Shown here: positions 45,590 to 54,886 of the stretch, in pieces
Layout: each line of letters starts with the position of its first letter
How positions within the stretch are numbered: the first letter of the stretch is position 1
Assembly (NCBI GenBank): GCA_965200925.1
Contig: OZ241738.1
Span: 2,046,001 to 2,110,000, forward strand
DNA length: 64,000 nucleotides
Reading direction: 5' to 3'
Source of the DNA: WTGU01 sp965200925
GTDB taxonomy: Bacteria; Pseudomonadota; Alphaproteobacteria; UBA828
Made by a program: the position numbers and the translations under genes
The notes under the pieces: generated by a model
Told to the model about the DNA's origin: nothing
The model's database searches: none
The model's input: the letters and a program-made list of their open reading frames with translations, nothing else

Positions 45590-46365
45590 AAGCCGCCGTG
45601 CCCAAGATCGCGCTCTGCGGATTGCACAAGGCGTTCCATCGCAACGTCGTGCTGGACGGTCTCAATCTCGAAATCTGCGCCGGGGAATCGGTCGTGGTGA
45701 TCGGCCGCTCGGGCGTCGGCAAGTCGGTCATGATCAAATGCCTGCTCGGCCTTCTCCGGCTCGACCAGGGCAGCGTGGCGATCGACGGCGAGGAAGTCTC
45801 GAGCGACCGCACGGCGCGCGCGCGCGCGATTCGCAAGATCGGCATGTTGTTCCAGAACAGCGCCCTGTTCGACAGCCTGCCGGTCTGGGAAAACGTGGCG
45901 TTCGGGTTGATCGAGGCCCAGGGTGCGCCGCGCCGCGCCGCGCGGGAGACCGCCTTGTCGTGCCTAGCCCAGGTCGGCCTCGGCGCAGACGTGGCGGACG
46001 TCTATCCCGCCGCGCTCTCCGGCGGGATGCGCAAGCGGATCGGTCTCGCGCGCGCGATCGCGACCCGGCCCGAGATCGTCCTTTTCGACGAGCCGACCAC
46101 CGGGCTCGATCCGATCATGGCCGACGTCATCAACGACCTCGTCATCGAATGTACGCGCGATCTGGGAGCGACGACGCTCACGATCACCCACGACATGGCC
46201 AGCGCGCGCAAGATCGCGGATCGGATCGCCATGATCCACGGCGGCAGGATCGTCTGGCAGGGTCCGGCCGAAGACGTCGACCACAGCGGCAACCCCTATG
46301 TGGACCAATTCGTCAACGGCCGGTCGGATGGTCCCATCGACCTCTCGGTCGCGCCCGCCGGCTGA
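45586..46365 (+). CDS. mlaF: Lipid-transport ABC ATPase MlaF
   Basis: 259 residues. Walker A GRSGVGKSVMIKCLLGLL, Q loop in GMLFQNSALFDSLPV, ABC signature LSGGMRKRIGLARAI, Walker B EIVLFDEPTTGLDPI and the switch His in TITHDMAS. The AALFDS-like sequence and TTGLDP are typical of MlaF. It powers MlaE. After the stop comes radA, 40 bases on, in place of the expected mlaD. Confidence 0.93.
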   Translation: MKAAVPKIALCGLHKAFHRNVVLDGLNLEICAGESVVVIGRSGVGKSVMIKCLLGLLRLDQGSVAIDGEEVSSDRTARARAIRKIGMLFQNSALFDSLPVWENVAFGLIEAQGAPRRAARETALSCLAQVGLGADVADVYPAALSGGMRKRIGLARAIATRPEIVLFDEPTTGLDPIMADVINDLVIECTRDLGATTLTITHDMASARKIADRIAMIHGGRIVWQGPAEDVDHSGNPYVDQFVNGRSDGPIDLSVAPAG

Positions 46366-46405
46366 GCGGCGCCCTCCGCCGGCGTCCCCGACGGGCTGAC
46401 GCGGC

Positions 46406-47791
46406 GTGGCCCGCTCTGAGAAGCGCTACGTCTGCGGCGCTTGCGGCACCGCGCATGCGCGCTGGTCCGGCCGGTGCGACGGCTGCGGGGCATGGAACAG
46501 CCTGTCGGAAGAGGCGCCGCGCGAGGCGCCGCCGCGCGGCCTGGGCAAGGCCAGGGGCCGCCAGATCGATCTGGCCCCTCTCGACGGCGCCTCGGGCGCG
46601 CTCGCCCGACGCCGGAGCGGCATCGTCGAGATCGACCGCGTCGTGGGCGGCGGGCTCGTACCGGGTTCGGCCGTCCTGCTCGCGGGCGACCCCGGCATCG
46701 GCAAGTCGACCCTTCTTCTGCAAGCAGCGGCGGCGCTCGCCGCGCGCGACGTGGGGTGCGCCTACATCTCGGGCGAGGAAGGCATCGAACAAATCCGGAT
46801 GCGCGCGGCGCGGCTCGGCCTTGCCGAGGCGCCCGTCAAGCTCGCGGCCGCCGTCGACGTTCGCGACATCGCGACCAGCCTGGAGGAGGGAGGGCCGTTC
46901 GACCTGGTCGTCGTGGACTCGATCCAGACCATGTATCTTGATACGCTCGATTCCGCGCCCGGCACGGTGACCCAGGTGCGCGGCAGTGCGCAGGAGCTGA
47001 TCCGGCTCGCCAAACGCATGGGGACGGTCCTGCTCCTGGTCGGCCACGTCACAAAAGAGGGGCAGATCGCGGGCCCCCGCGTGCTCGAACACATGGTCGA
47101 TTGCGTGCTCTATTTCGAGGGCGAGCGCGGTCACCAGTTCCGAATCGTGCGCGCCATCAAGAACCGCTTCGGGCCGACCGACGAAATCGGCGTTTTCGAG
47201 ATGACGGATCGCGGCCTCGTCGAAATCGCCAATCCGTCGAGCCTGTTCGTCGATCCCGAGCGCGGACCCGTTCCCGGCGCTGCCGTTTTTGCCGGCGTCG
47301 AGGGATCACGCCCCGTCCTGGTCGAAATCCAGGCCCTGGTCGCACCCGGCCCGGCCGGTTCGCCGCGCCGCACGGTGGTAGGTTGGGACGGTGGCCGGCT
47401 CGCGATGGTGTTGGCCGTCCTGGAGGCGCGCGCCGGTTTGCGGTTGAGCACGTGCGACATCTATCTCAACGTCGCCGGCGGTCTGCGCATCACCGAACCC
47501 GCGGCCGATCTCGCGGTCGCCGCGGCCCTCGCCTCCTCGGCGGCGGACAAGGTGCTCGACCACGGCGCCGTCATCTTCGGCGAGGTCGGCCTGGCCGGCG
47601 AGATTCGGCCGGTCAACCAGAGCGCCGCGCGCCTCAAGGAGGCGGCGAAACTCGGGTTCACCCGCGCCCTCACGCCGGAGCCGGGCAGCGGCAAGGGCGA
47701 GGCGGTGCCGACCGCGATCACCGAGAAGAGACTCGCCCACGTGCGCGATCTGGTCGCGCTCTTTCCCCCTGCGGCGCGGCGCGTGTCCTGA
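46406..47791 (+). CDS. radA: DNA repair protein RadA
   Basis: 461 residues from GTG 46406. N-terminal four-Cys zinc finger (YVCGACG and GRCDGCGAWNSL), RecA-like motor with Walker A GDPGIGKSTLLLQ and the RadA motif KNRFGPTDEIGVFEM, and a C-terminal Lon-like domain (GEVGLAGEIRPVNQS). Processes recombination intermediates by branch migration. It is followed by cvpA after 6 bases. Confidence 0.96.
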   Translation: MARSEKRYVCGACGTAHARWSGRCDGCGAWNSLSEEAPREAPPRGLGKARGRQIDLAPLDGASGALARRRSGIVEIDRVVGGGLVPGSAVLLAGDPGIGKSTLLLQAAAALAARDVGCAYISGEEGIEQIRMRAARLGLAEAPVKLAAAVDVRDIATSLEEGGPFDLVVVDSIQTMYLDTLDSAPGTVTQVRGSAQELIRLAKRMGTVLLLVGHVTKEGQIAGPRVLEHMVDCVLYFEGERGHQFRIVRAIKNRFGPTDEIGVFEMTDRGLVEIANPSSLFVDPERGPVPGAAVFAGVEGSRPVLVEIQALVAPGPAGSPRRTVVGWDGGRLAMVLAVLEARAGLRLSTCDIYLNVAGGLRITEPAADLAVAAALASSAADKVLDHGAVIFGEVGLAGEIRPVNQSAARLKEAAKLGFTRALTPEPGSGKGEAVPTAITEKRLAHVRDLVALFPPAARRVS

Positions 47792-47797
47792 CGGCCG

Positions 47798-48472
47798 ATG
47801 GCAGATCTTCCCGTCAATCCGATCGACATCCTGGTTGTCGTGACCATCGTGATCTCGGCGCTTCTCGCCTTCGCGCGCGGCCTCGCGCGCGAAGTGTTCG
47901 GGCTCGGCGCCTGGATCGCCGCCGGCATCGTGACCTTCTTCGGTTTCCCGCACGCCCGTCCGATCGCGCGCGACCTGATCCCGTCCTCCGACCTGATCGC
48001 CGACGTGGCTGCCGGGCTCGTCATCTTCGTCGTCGTGCTCGCCGCCCTGACGATCGTGGGCCAGATCGTTTCCGGCTACATTCAGCGCGGCGCGGGCAGT
48101 ACCCTCGACCGCACGCTCGGATTCATCTTCGGCGTTCTGCGCGGCGCCGTTCTGATCTGCCTTGCCTATATGTTGTTCGGTTCCTTCGTACAGGAGGACG
48201 AATGGCCTCCCTGGGTCGCCGAGGCGAAGACCATGCCGTATATCAAGCAGGGCGTGTCCGCGGTTCGCGAGGTGGTCCCGCAGGAGGTCGCGGAGGAAGG
48301 AACCAAGCGGATCGGGGAGACGTTCGAGGACGGCCGCGAGCGGAGCGTGCGAGAACTCACCGACCCCGTGCCGGCGAAGCGCGAGAACGAGGAAGGCGAG
48401 ACCGGCTACAGCGATCGGGAACGCCGCCAGCTCGACGGCTTGAGCGAGACCGTCGACGAGACCGACGAATGA
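47798..48472 (+). CDS. cvpA: CvpA-family membrane protein
   Basis: 224 residues. Four membrane helices in the first 130 residues (NPIDILVVVTIVISALLAFA, GLGAWIAAGIVTFFGF and others), then a charged cytoplasmic or periplasmic tail. The family was named from colicin V production in E. coli, where it lies next to purF as here. It is linked to envelope homeostasis. The stop overlaps the purF start (ATGA), so the two are coupled. Confidence 0.92.
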   Translation: MADLPVNPIDILVVVTIVISALLAFARGLAREVFGLGAWIAAGIVTFFGFPHARPIARDLIPSSDLIADVAAGLVIFVVVLAALTIVGQIVSGYIQRGAGSTLDRTLGFIFGVLRGAVLICLAYMLFGSFVQEDEWPPWVAEAKTMPYIKQGVSAVREVVPQEVAEEGTKRIGETFEDGRERSVRELTDPVPAKRENEEGETGYSDRERRQLDGLSETVDETDE

Positions 48473-49953
48473 CCGCCCTGCCCGCGGGAACACGGGAGAC
48501 GGTGCACCGCGCCCCTGCCGGCGGCGACAAGCCGCGCGAGGCGTGCGGCATCTTCGGCATCTTCGGCCATCCGGACGCGGCCGCGCACGCGGCGCTCGGC
48601 CTGCACGCGCTTCAGCACCGGGGCCAGGAGTCGGCCGGGATCGTCAGCACCGACGGGGCTTTCTTCCATTCGCACCGGGCGCTCGGCCGGGTCGGCGACA
48701 TCTTCGCCTCGGGAGAGGTGATCGATTCCCTGGGCGGCAGGGCTGCGATCGGCCACAACCGTTACTCGACGCGCGGCGCTCCGGAGGCCCGCAACATCCA
48801 GCCGCTGTTCGCCGACTTGGCGTTTGGCGGACTCGCCGTCGCCCACAACGGCAACCTCACCAACGCGCTCGCGCTCCGCCGCGATCTCGTGGAGCGCGGT
48901 TGCATCTTCCAGTCGACGTCCGATACCGAGGTCATCGTCCACCTCGTCGCGATCAGTCGGCGCGCCAGCGTGACCGACCGCATGATCGAGGCGCTGGGCC
49001 GCGTCCACGGCGCCTACTCGCTGGTCGCGCTCACCCGGGACGCCCTGATCGGCGTGCGCGACCCCCACGGCGTGCGGCCCCTGGTTCTCGGCCGGCTCGA
49101 CGACGCGACGATCCTGGCATCGGAGACGGTGGCGCTCGACATCATCGGCGCGTCGCGCGTGCGCGAGGTCGAGCCGGGCGAACTCGTGGTGATCACCCGG
49201 GCAGGCCTCGAATGCTCTAAGCCGTTCCGCCCCGTCCCCCGGCGTTTTTGTATCTTCGAATACGTTTATTTCTCGCGGCCGGACAGCGTGGCCGAGGGAA
49301 TCGGCGTGTACGAGGCGCGCCGGCGGATCGGCGCAGAGCTTGCCCGCGAGGCGCCGGTCGAGGCCGACGTCGTGGTGCCGGTTCCCGATTCGGGGGTGCC
49401 CGCGGCGATCGGTTATGCCGCGGAAGCGGGGCTCCCGTTCGAGCTCGGCATCGTCCGCAACCACTATATCGGGCGCACCTTCATCGAGCCGACCGAGCGG
49501 ATCAGGCATCTCGGCGTCAAGCTCAAGCACAACGCCAACCGCCAGACAATTGAAGGCAAGCGCGTGGTCCTCGTCGACGACAGCATCGTGCGCGGCACGA
49601 CCTCGACCAAGATCGTGGAGATGGTGCGTTCGGCCGGTGCGCGCGCGGTCCATATGCGGGTCGCCAGCCCGCCGACCACCCATTCCTGCTTCTACGGCGT
49701 CGACACGCCGGCCCGCGACCAGCTCCTGGCTGCGCGGCACGACGTGGCCGGAATCGCCCGTTCCATCGGCGTCGACAGCCTCGCCTTCCTCTCCATCGAC
49801 GGCCTCTATCGGGCGATGGGCGAAAGCGCGCGCGACCCGGTACGGCGACGGTATTGCGATGCCTGTTTCTCCGGCGACTATCCGATTCCCCTGTTGGACG
49901 GGAGGGGCGACGAACCGCCAGCGCAACTGTCCCTGCTGGCCGGGAGCGGATAG
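48469..49953 (+). CDS. purF: Amidophosphoribosyltransferase
   Basis: 494 residues. First committed step of purine synthesis: PRPP plus glutamine to phosphoribosylamine. A 25-residue propeptide-like leader precedes Cys26 of the mature glutaminase (ACGIFGIFG), followed by QHRGQESAGIV and HNRYSTRG. The phosphoribosyltransferase motif VVLVDDSIVRGTTS is intact. It starts inside the cvpA stop codon. Confidence 0.96.
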   Translation: MTALPAGTRETVHRAPAGGDKPREACGIFGIFGHPDAAAHAALGLHALQHRGQESAGIVSTDGAFFHSHRALGRVGDIFASGEVIDSLGGRAAIGHNRYSTRGAPEARNIQPLFADLAFGGLAVAHNGNLTNALALRRDLVERGCIFQSTSDTEVIVHLVAISRRASVTDRMIEALGRVHGAYSLVALTRDALIGVRDPHGVRPLVLGRLDDATILASETVALDIIGASRVREVEPGELVVITRAGLECSKPFRPVPRRFCIFEYVYFSRPDSVAEGIGVYEARRRIGAELAREAPVEADVVVPVPDSGVPAAIGYAAEAGLPFELGIVRNHYIGRTFIEPTERIRHLGVKLKHNANRQTIEGKRVVLVDDSIVRGTTSTKIVEMVRSAGARAVHMRVASPPTTHSCFYGVDTPARDQLLAARHDVAGIARSIGVDSLAFLSIDGLYRAMGESARDPVRRRYCDACFSGDYPIPLLDGRGDEPPAQLSLLAGSG

Positions 49954-49954
49954 G

Positions 49955-50677
49955 GTGGCACCGTTGCGCCTCTCCGACCGGATCGCCCTCGTGACCGGCG
50001 CCTCCCGCGGCATCGGTGCCGCCGTCGCCCGGCGCTTCGCCGCGGAAGGCGCGCGCCTCATCCTTGTCGCGCGCACCGCCGGCGGGCTGGAGGAGGTGGA
50101 CGACGCGGTCCGGCGCGCGTCGGGCGCGGCCGCCACGCTCGTCCCCTTCGACCTGCGCGACGGCGACCGGATTGACCGGTTGGGCGGCGCCATCGCCGAG
50201 CGCTTCGGGCGCCTCGACGTCCTCGTCGCCAACGCGGGCATCCTCGGGCAGCTGAGCCCGGTGGGGCACTGCGCGCCCGAGACGTGGGAGGAAACGCTGG
50301 CGCTCAACCTCGGCGCGAACTGGCGGCTGATCCGTAGTCTCGACCCCCTGTTGCGGGCGTCGGCGGCAGGCCGGGCGATCTTCGTCACCGCCGCCGCCGC
50401 GCGCGAGACGCCCGCCTTCTGGGGCGCATACGCGGCCAGCAAGGCAGGTCTCGAAGCACTCGTCCGCTGCTACGCGGCGGAGGTGCGGCGCACCGCCCTG
50501 CGGGTCACGCTGCTGGACCCGGGGCCGGTCGCGACGGCGCTCCGCGCGCGCGCCTATCCGGGCGAGGATCCGACCGCGTTGCCGGCACCCGATGCGACCA
50601 CCGAGGCCTTCGTCGCGCTGGCGGAGGCGTCGTCCGAGCAGCACGGCGTGCGCGTCGGCCCGTGCGGTGCGGCCTGA
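49955..50677 (+). CDS. Short-chain dehydrogenase/reductase
   Basis: 240 residues from GTG 49955, 1 base after the purF stop. Cofactor motif VTGASRGIGAAVA, active-site Asn in NLGANWR, Ser/Thr region FVTAAAARE, and YAASKAG with catalytic Tyr and Lys. The usual catalytic Ser position reads TAAAA, so activity should not be taken for granted. It resembles the YciK-like group. Substrate unknown; the purF-SDR pairing is common in alphaproteobacteria. Confidence 0.85.
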   Translation: MAPLRLSDRIALVTGASRGIGAAVARRFAAEGARLILVARTAGGLEEVDDAVRRASGAAATLVPFDLRDGDRIDRLGGAIAERFGRLDVLVANAGILGQLSPVGHCAPETWEETLALNLGANWRLIRSLDPLLRASAAGRAIFVTAAAARETPAFWGAYAASKAGLEALVRCYAAEVRRTALRVTLLDPGPVATALRARAYPGEDPTALPAPDATTEAFVALAEASSEQHGVRVGPCGAA

Positions 50678-50710
50678 TCGAGGCGCATCGCGCAGGTGCG
50701 GGAGGGAGCC

Positions 50711-51658
50711 ATGAAGGTCGGAGTCGTCGGTGCCGGCGCCATGGGCTGCGTCTATGCCGCGCTCATGGCGGACGCCGGCAACGAGGTCTGGGCGGTCGAC
50801 ACTTGGCAGGCCCATGTCGATGCGATCGCGGCGAACGGGCTCCGGCTCGAAGGCGCAAGCGGATGCCGCACGGTCTCGATCGGGGCGACGGCCGATCCCG
50901 CCGATGTCGGCCCCTGCGACCTTGTCATCGTCGCCACGAAAGCACCGCAGGTGGAGGCGGCAGCGACGTCCGCGCGCGCCCTGCTCGGCCCCGAAACCCC
51001 GGTGCTGACCATCCAGAACGGGCTCGGCAGCGCCGCCAGGGTCGCCCGGGTCGTGGGCCCGGAGCGCGTGATCGTCGGCGTCGTCGCCGGCTTCGGCGCC
51101 TCGATCACGGCGCCGGGCCACGCCCATCACAACGGCATGGAGCTGGTGCGCCTGGGCGAGCCCGGAGGCGCGGTCACGCCCCGCCTGGAGCGCATCGCCG
51201 CGCTCTGGCGCGACTCCGGGTTCCCCGTCAGGTGTTTCGACGATATCGACCAGCTGATCTGGGAGAAGCTCGTCTGCAACGTCTGTTTCAGCGGGACGGC
51301 GGCACTCACCGGCCTGACGGTAGGAGAAATCATGGCGGATGCCGACGCCTGGCCGGTCGCCTCGGGTTGCGCGCGCGAGGCCTATCGGGTCGCGCGGGCC
51401 AGAGGCATTCGCCTCGAATTCGAAGACCCGGTGGCCTATGTGCGGGATTTCGGCGCGAGGATACCGGGCGCGCGCCCCTCGATGCTGCTCGACCACCTCG
51501 CCGGCCGCCGTTCGGAGATCGACGCGATCAACGGCGCCGTCCCGCCGGAAGCCCTGGCGCTCGGCCTCGAAGCGCCCTACAACACCGTCGTCTCCGCGTT
51601 GGTCCGGGCCAGGGAGGCGTGTTTCGACGAGCCGCGGCGGGAGGGCGAACGACCATGA
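50711..51658 (+). CDS. Ketopantoate reductase-like (PanE/ApbA) dehydrogenase
   Basis: 315 residues. NADPH-binding GVVGAGAMGCVYAALMADAG, KAPQ at the usual KxxQ position, NGLGS, and the catalytic Lys in IWEKLVCNVCFSG followed by the C-terminal helical domain with PSMLLDHLAGRRSEID. The last motif matches the substrate-binding SSM..D pattern. GGGAGG lies just before ATG 50711. Because the RraA-like gene overlaps its stop, it may reduce a 2-keto acid in a side pathway and need not make pantoate. Confidence 0.85.
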   Translation: MKVGVVGAGAMGCVYAALMADAGNEVWAVDTWQAHVDAIAANGLRLEGASGCRTVSIGATADPADVGPCDLVIVATKAPQVEAAATSARALLGPETPVLTIQNGLGSAARVARVVGPERVIVGVVAGFGASITAPGHAHHNGMELVRLGEPGGAVTPRLERIAALWRDSGFPVRCFDDIDQLIWEKLVCNVCFSGTAALTGLTVGEIMADADAWPVASGCAREAYRVARARGIRLEFEDPVAYVRDFGARIPGARPSMLLDHLAGRRSEIDAINGAVPPEALALGLEAPYNTVVSALVRAREACFDEPRREGERP

Positions 51659-52341
51659 CCGACGGCGCCCGCAAGGCCCTCCTCGCGGCCTGTCGCCAGC
51701 TCTCGACCGCCAACCTGTCGGACGGGCTCGACAAGGCCGGCATCGCGGGCACCCCGCGCGGGATCGGCCCCCTCTGGAGCGGTTGCGGCAAGATCGCGGG
51801 CCCCGCCGCGACCCTCAAGCTGGTGCCCGCCGGCGAGGCGGCGGAATCGCCCGTCCTCGGGACCCTCGAGGCGATCAAACGCGGCAATCCCGGCGACGTG
51901 CTCGTCATCGACCAGGGCGGGCGGATGGACGTGAACAGCTACGGCGGCGTGGCCGGCTTCACCACCCGGCAATTCGGCCTCGTCGGCACCGTGATCGACG
52001 GCGTCACCCGCGACATCGACGAGTACAAGGCGCTGAACCTGCCGGTCTATGGCCGCGGCTTCATCCAGCAATCGATCCGCAACCGCTGCGCCTGTGCCGG
52101 CTACGGCATCGGCGTCCGGTTGGGCGGCGTCCCGGTCGCGCCCGGCGACCTGATCGTGGCGGACGAGAACGGCGTCTGCGTCGTCCCTGCACCGCGCATG
52201 GCCGAGGTCGTCGAGCACGCGACGCTTTTCAAGAGCATCGAGGACGGCATCGTCGAGGCGGTGCGGCAGGGCATGGATCCGGTGAAGGCGCACGACCGGG
52301 TCCGGTACGACATGATGACGAAAGCGGGGGCCGGATCGTGA
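51655..52341 (+). CDS. RraA-family protein, probable 4-hydroxy-4-methyl-2-oxoglutarate aldolase-like
   Basis: 228 residues. The family shares a fold with RraA (RNase E inhibitor) and with metal-dependent aldolases/decarboxylases. GPAATLKLVP, the Gly-rich stretch and the catalytic TVIDGVTRDIDEY (Arg and Asp of the aldolase site) are present, which favours the enzyme over the RNase E regulator. Start overlaps the reductase stop (ATGA). The pair may process a branched keto acid; the compound is unknown. Confidence 0.82.
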   Translation: MTDGARKALLAACRQLSTANLSDGLDKAGIAGTPRGIGPLWSGCGKIAGPAATLKLVPAGEAAESPVLGTLEAIKRGNPGDVLVIDQGGRMDVNSYGGVAGFTTRQFGLVGTVIDGVTRDIDEYKALNLPVYGRGFIQQSIRNRCACAGYGIGVRLGGVPVAPGDLIVADENGVCVVPAPRMAEVVEHATLFKSIEDGIVEAVRQGMDPVKAHDRVRYDMMTKAGAGS

Positions 52342-52540
52342 CCGGCCGGCGGGCGCGGGCCGCTCCGAGCGTGCCGACGGCGCACCGATCCTCGGGGTTT
52401 TGCACAGGTTTATCCCCAGGCCGCCGGTGCCGTTTCCTGCCACGCCGCCGGGCGGTTTCGTCCTCCGTGCGGTGCGGCACCGGCGGCGTCGATTCGTCCT
52501 GAAACCGGCGGAGCCTGCGCGATTCGGGAGCCGGCAAGGG

Positions 52541-53692
52541 ATGAAGGTCGACGGACGGCCGTATCGGAGCATCTGGCTCGACGATGACGGATGGTCGGTG
52601 GTCATCATCGACCAGACGCGGCTTCCCCACAGCTTCACGACGCGACGGCTGCGCAGCGTCGAGGACGCGGCGCACGCCATCGAAACGATGGAAGTGCGGG
52701 GTGCGCCGTTGATCGGCGCGACGGCGGCCTATGGCGTGGCGCTCGCCCTCCGCGCCGACGCGAGTGACGCGGGCCTGGAAGGGGCGGTCGCTCTGCTCGG
52801 CGGCACCCGCCCGACGGCCGTCAACCTGCGCTGGGCACTGGAGGATCTGGCGTGCCGCCTGCGCCCGCTCGGCGCGAACGCCCGTGCCGCGGCGGCCTAC
52901 GAGCGGGCCGCGCAACTCTGCGACGGGGACGTGGCGATCAACCGCGCGATCGGCGAGCACGGCCTCGCTTTGATCGCCCGCGCGGCCGAAGACAAGGACG
53001 GCCCGGTCAACGTGTTGACCCACTGCAACGCCGGCTGGCTGGCCACGGTCGATTGGGGCACGGCGCTCGCCCCGCTCTACAGGGCCCATGACGAGGGCCT
53101 GCCGGTCCACGTCTGGGTCGACGAGACGCGGCCGCGCAACCAGGGCACGGCGCTCACCGCCTGGGAACTGGGCCGGCACGGCGTGCCGCACACGGTGGTC
53201 GTCGACAATGCCGGCGGCCACCTGATGCAGCGCGGCATGGTCGATCTCTGCATCACCGGCACGGACCGCACGACCGCGAGCGGCGACGTGTGCAACAAGA
53301 TTGGCACCTATCTCAAGGCGCTCGCGGCCCGCGACAACGGCGTGCCCTTCTACGTCGCCGCGCCGCATCCGAGCATCGACTGGACCATGCGGGACGGCCT
53401 CGCCGACATCCCGATCGAGGAGCGGGATGCGGCCGAAGTCCTGACCGTCGGCGGCCGCGACCCGGCCGGCCGTGACACGCGCGTGGCCCTCGCACCCGCC
53501 GGCAGCCGCGCCGCCAACCCTGCCTTCGACGTGACTCCGGCACGCCTGGTGACGGCGCTTGTCACCGATCGCGGCGTGTGCGCCGCATCCGAGGAAGGTC
53601 TTCGCAGGCTGTTTCCGGAGCACGGCGCGCCCGCCCGCCGCACGAATGCGGATCTGGAGGCCCGCGCACCGGATGGCCCGTCGCCGGACTAA
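52541..53692 (+). CDS. mtnA: S-methyl-5-thioribose-1-phosphate isomerase
   Basis: 383 residues from ATG 52541. Converts methylthioribose-1-phosphate to methylthioribulose-1-phosphate. Catalytic Cys is in LTHCNAGWLATVDWGTA, and the catalytic Asp in GTDRTTASGDVCNKIGTY. ETMEVRGAPLIGATAAYG and DETRPRNQG also fit. The Trp in CNAGWLA replaces the Gly usual in the methionine-salvage type. No other mtn gene is near. It ends 4 bases into the DUF2125 gene on the other strand. The 199-base spacer upstream holds a DnaA-box-like TTATCCCCA. Confidence 0.9.
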   Translation: MKVDGRPYRSIWLDDDGWSVVIIDQTRLPHSFTTRRLRSVEDAAHAIETMEVRGAPLIGATAAYGVALALRADASDAGLEGAVALLGGTRPTAVNLRWALEDLACRLRPLGANARAAAAYERAAQLCDGDVAINRAIGEHGLALIARAAEDKDGPVNVLTHCNAGWLATVDWGTALAPLYRAHDEGLPVHVWVDETRPRNQGTALTAWELGRHGVPHTVVVDNAGGHLMQRGMVDLCITGTDRTTASGDVCNKIGTYLKALAARDNGVPFYVAAPHPSIDWTMRDGLADIPIEERDAAEVLTVGGRDPAGRDTRVALAPAGSRAANPAFDVTPARLVTALVTDRGVCAASEEGLRRLFPEHGAPARRTNADLEARAPDGPSPD

Positions 53693-54723
53693 CGCAGGCC
53701 GAGCGGCGGCATGTCGGCGACCTTCACGGGGCCGACGAACAGCGTGCCGTCCTGGGCCGTCACCGGGATTCCCCGCAACACCGGCGGCCCGCCGTCCTCC
53801 GGCTTGTCGGCCAGCAGGTTGAAGGCGACCTTGGCGATGAAGGCGTCGCCCAGGGGGATCAGATTGCTCATGATCAGTGCGTCGATCACGTCGCCATAGC
53901 CGATGATGTCGGCGGTCAGCGCGCCGGTCGGGCGCATCTCGCCGTCGAGGGCGACGGTCCCGTTCGATTCGATCCCGAGCGGCCCCCAGCGGACCCGGAA
54001 ATCGTCCAGCTCCAGAGTCCCGCCGGCATCGCGCCAGGCGACGATCGCCTCGCCCGCCTGCTCGCCCCCGCCGAGCGGCCCGACGACGCGCGCGTCGATG
54101 TCCAGGAAGGCGAGCGTCTCGCCCAGCTCCTCGCCGAGGTCGTCGGGAAGGGCGAGATCGCGCATGGCAAGGATCACCCTGAAAGCCTCGTCGCCCTCTC
54201 CGCCTTCCGCGAGAGCGCCGCTGGCCCGCAGGCTCTCGACGCGGGCCGCCCTGCGACGCCACACGCCTTCCACCGAGACCCCGCGCAATTCCAGCGCGGC
54301 GCCGTGGACGCGCCGCGTCCCGTCCAGGCGAAGGACGAGCCGCCCGTCGTCGGTGCGCCAGTCGATCCTGCGCCATTCGCTGCCATCCCGGACCCGAAGC
54401 ACGTTGTGACTGTCGGGGAAGACGGTCACTTCGCCGAAATCCCACGGGCGCATCCGCGCGCGGAGCGCGTCGGCTTCCCAGCCCCATCCGTTCTCGGTGT
54501 CGCGGACACGCGGTTCGGAGAGAGTGACATCGAAGCGGAGCGGGAATCCGGCCACCCGGGTGCCCGCACTCTCGACCTCGAGGCCCCGCGCCCGCTGTAC
54601 CTCGGCCCAGGCCTCGATCCGCTCCCCGATCTCGCCGGCGGCGACGAACCAGTAACCCGTGTAGCCGGCCGCGGCGACCGCGAGGCCGCCCACGATGCCC
54701 GCGGCGACGGGGAGGAGCCGCAT
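53689..54723 (-). CDS. DUF2125 exported protein
   Basis: 344 residues. An N-terminal signal or anchor helix (LLPVAAGIVGGLAVAAAGYT) is followed by a long beta-rich region with WRRIDWRTDDGRLVLRLDG and repeated ALELRGVS-like strands, as in the alphaproteobacterial DUF2125 family. The function is unknown; exported beta-repeat proteins of this sort are thought to act in the envelope. ATG 54723 gives the family start. A degraded second copy of its first 39 codons and upstream region lies 1.4 kb away at 56017-56205. Confidence 0.85.
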   Translation of the reverse strand: MRLLPVAAGIVGGLAVAAAGYTGYWFVAAGEIGERIEAWAEVQRARGLEVESAGTRVAGFPLRFDVTLSEPRVRDTENGWGWEADALRARMRPWDFGEVTVFPDSHNVLRVRDGSEWRRIDWRTDDGRLVLRLDGTRRVHGAALELRGVSVEGVWRRRAARVESLRASGALAEGGEGDEAFRVILAMRDLALPDDLGEELGETLAFLDIDARVVGPLGGGEQAGEAIVAWRDAGGTLELDDFRVRWGPLGIESNGTVALDGEMRPTGALTADIIGYGDVIDALIMSNLIPLGDAFIAKVAFNLLADKPEDGGPPVLRGIPVTAQDGTLFVGPVKVADMPPLGLR

Positions 54724-54815
54724 CGACAGCCCTCGGCGCTGGTCGTGACAGGGACCGAACGGTAGTCGCCGCGCCACGCGGGTTCAAGCACGCCACCGCG
54801 ACAAGGGAATAACGA

Positions 54816-54858
54816 TGATTCGCATTCTCAAAGTGATTGACCATCATTCGCATTTTCA
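54816..54858 (+). promoter_or_regulatory. Tandem iron-regulator-like operator before bfd
   Basis: Two similar elements, ATTCGCATTCTCA (54818-54830) and ATTCGCATTTTCA (54846-54858), are spaced 28 bases apart, 30-70 bases before the bfd start. The first, read from 54816, fits TGA-N9-TCA, the pattern of RirA iron boxes, and both resemble half-degenerate Fur boxes. The AT-rich character stands out from the surroundings. Iron control of bfd is established in other bacteria; which regulator acts here is unknown. Confidence 0.5.
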
Positions 54859-54886
54859 TGTATCGTCGTGTTGGGAGGTACCGTCG

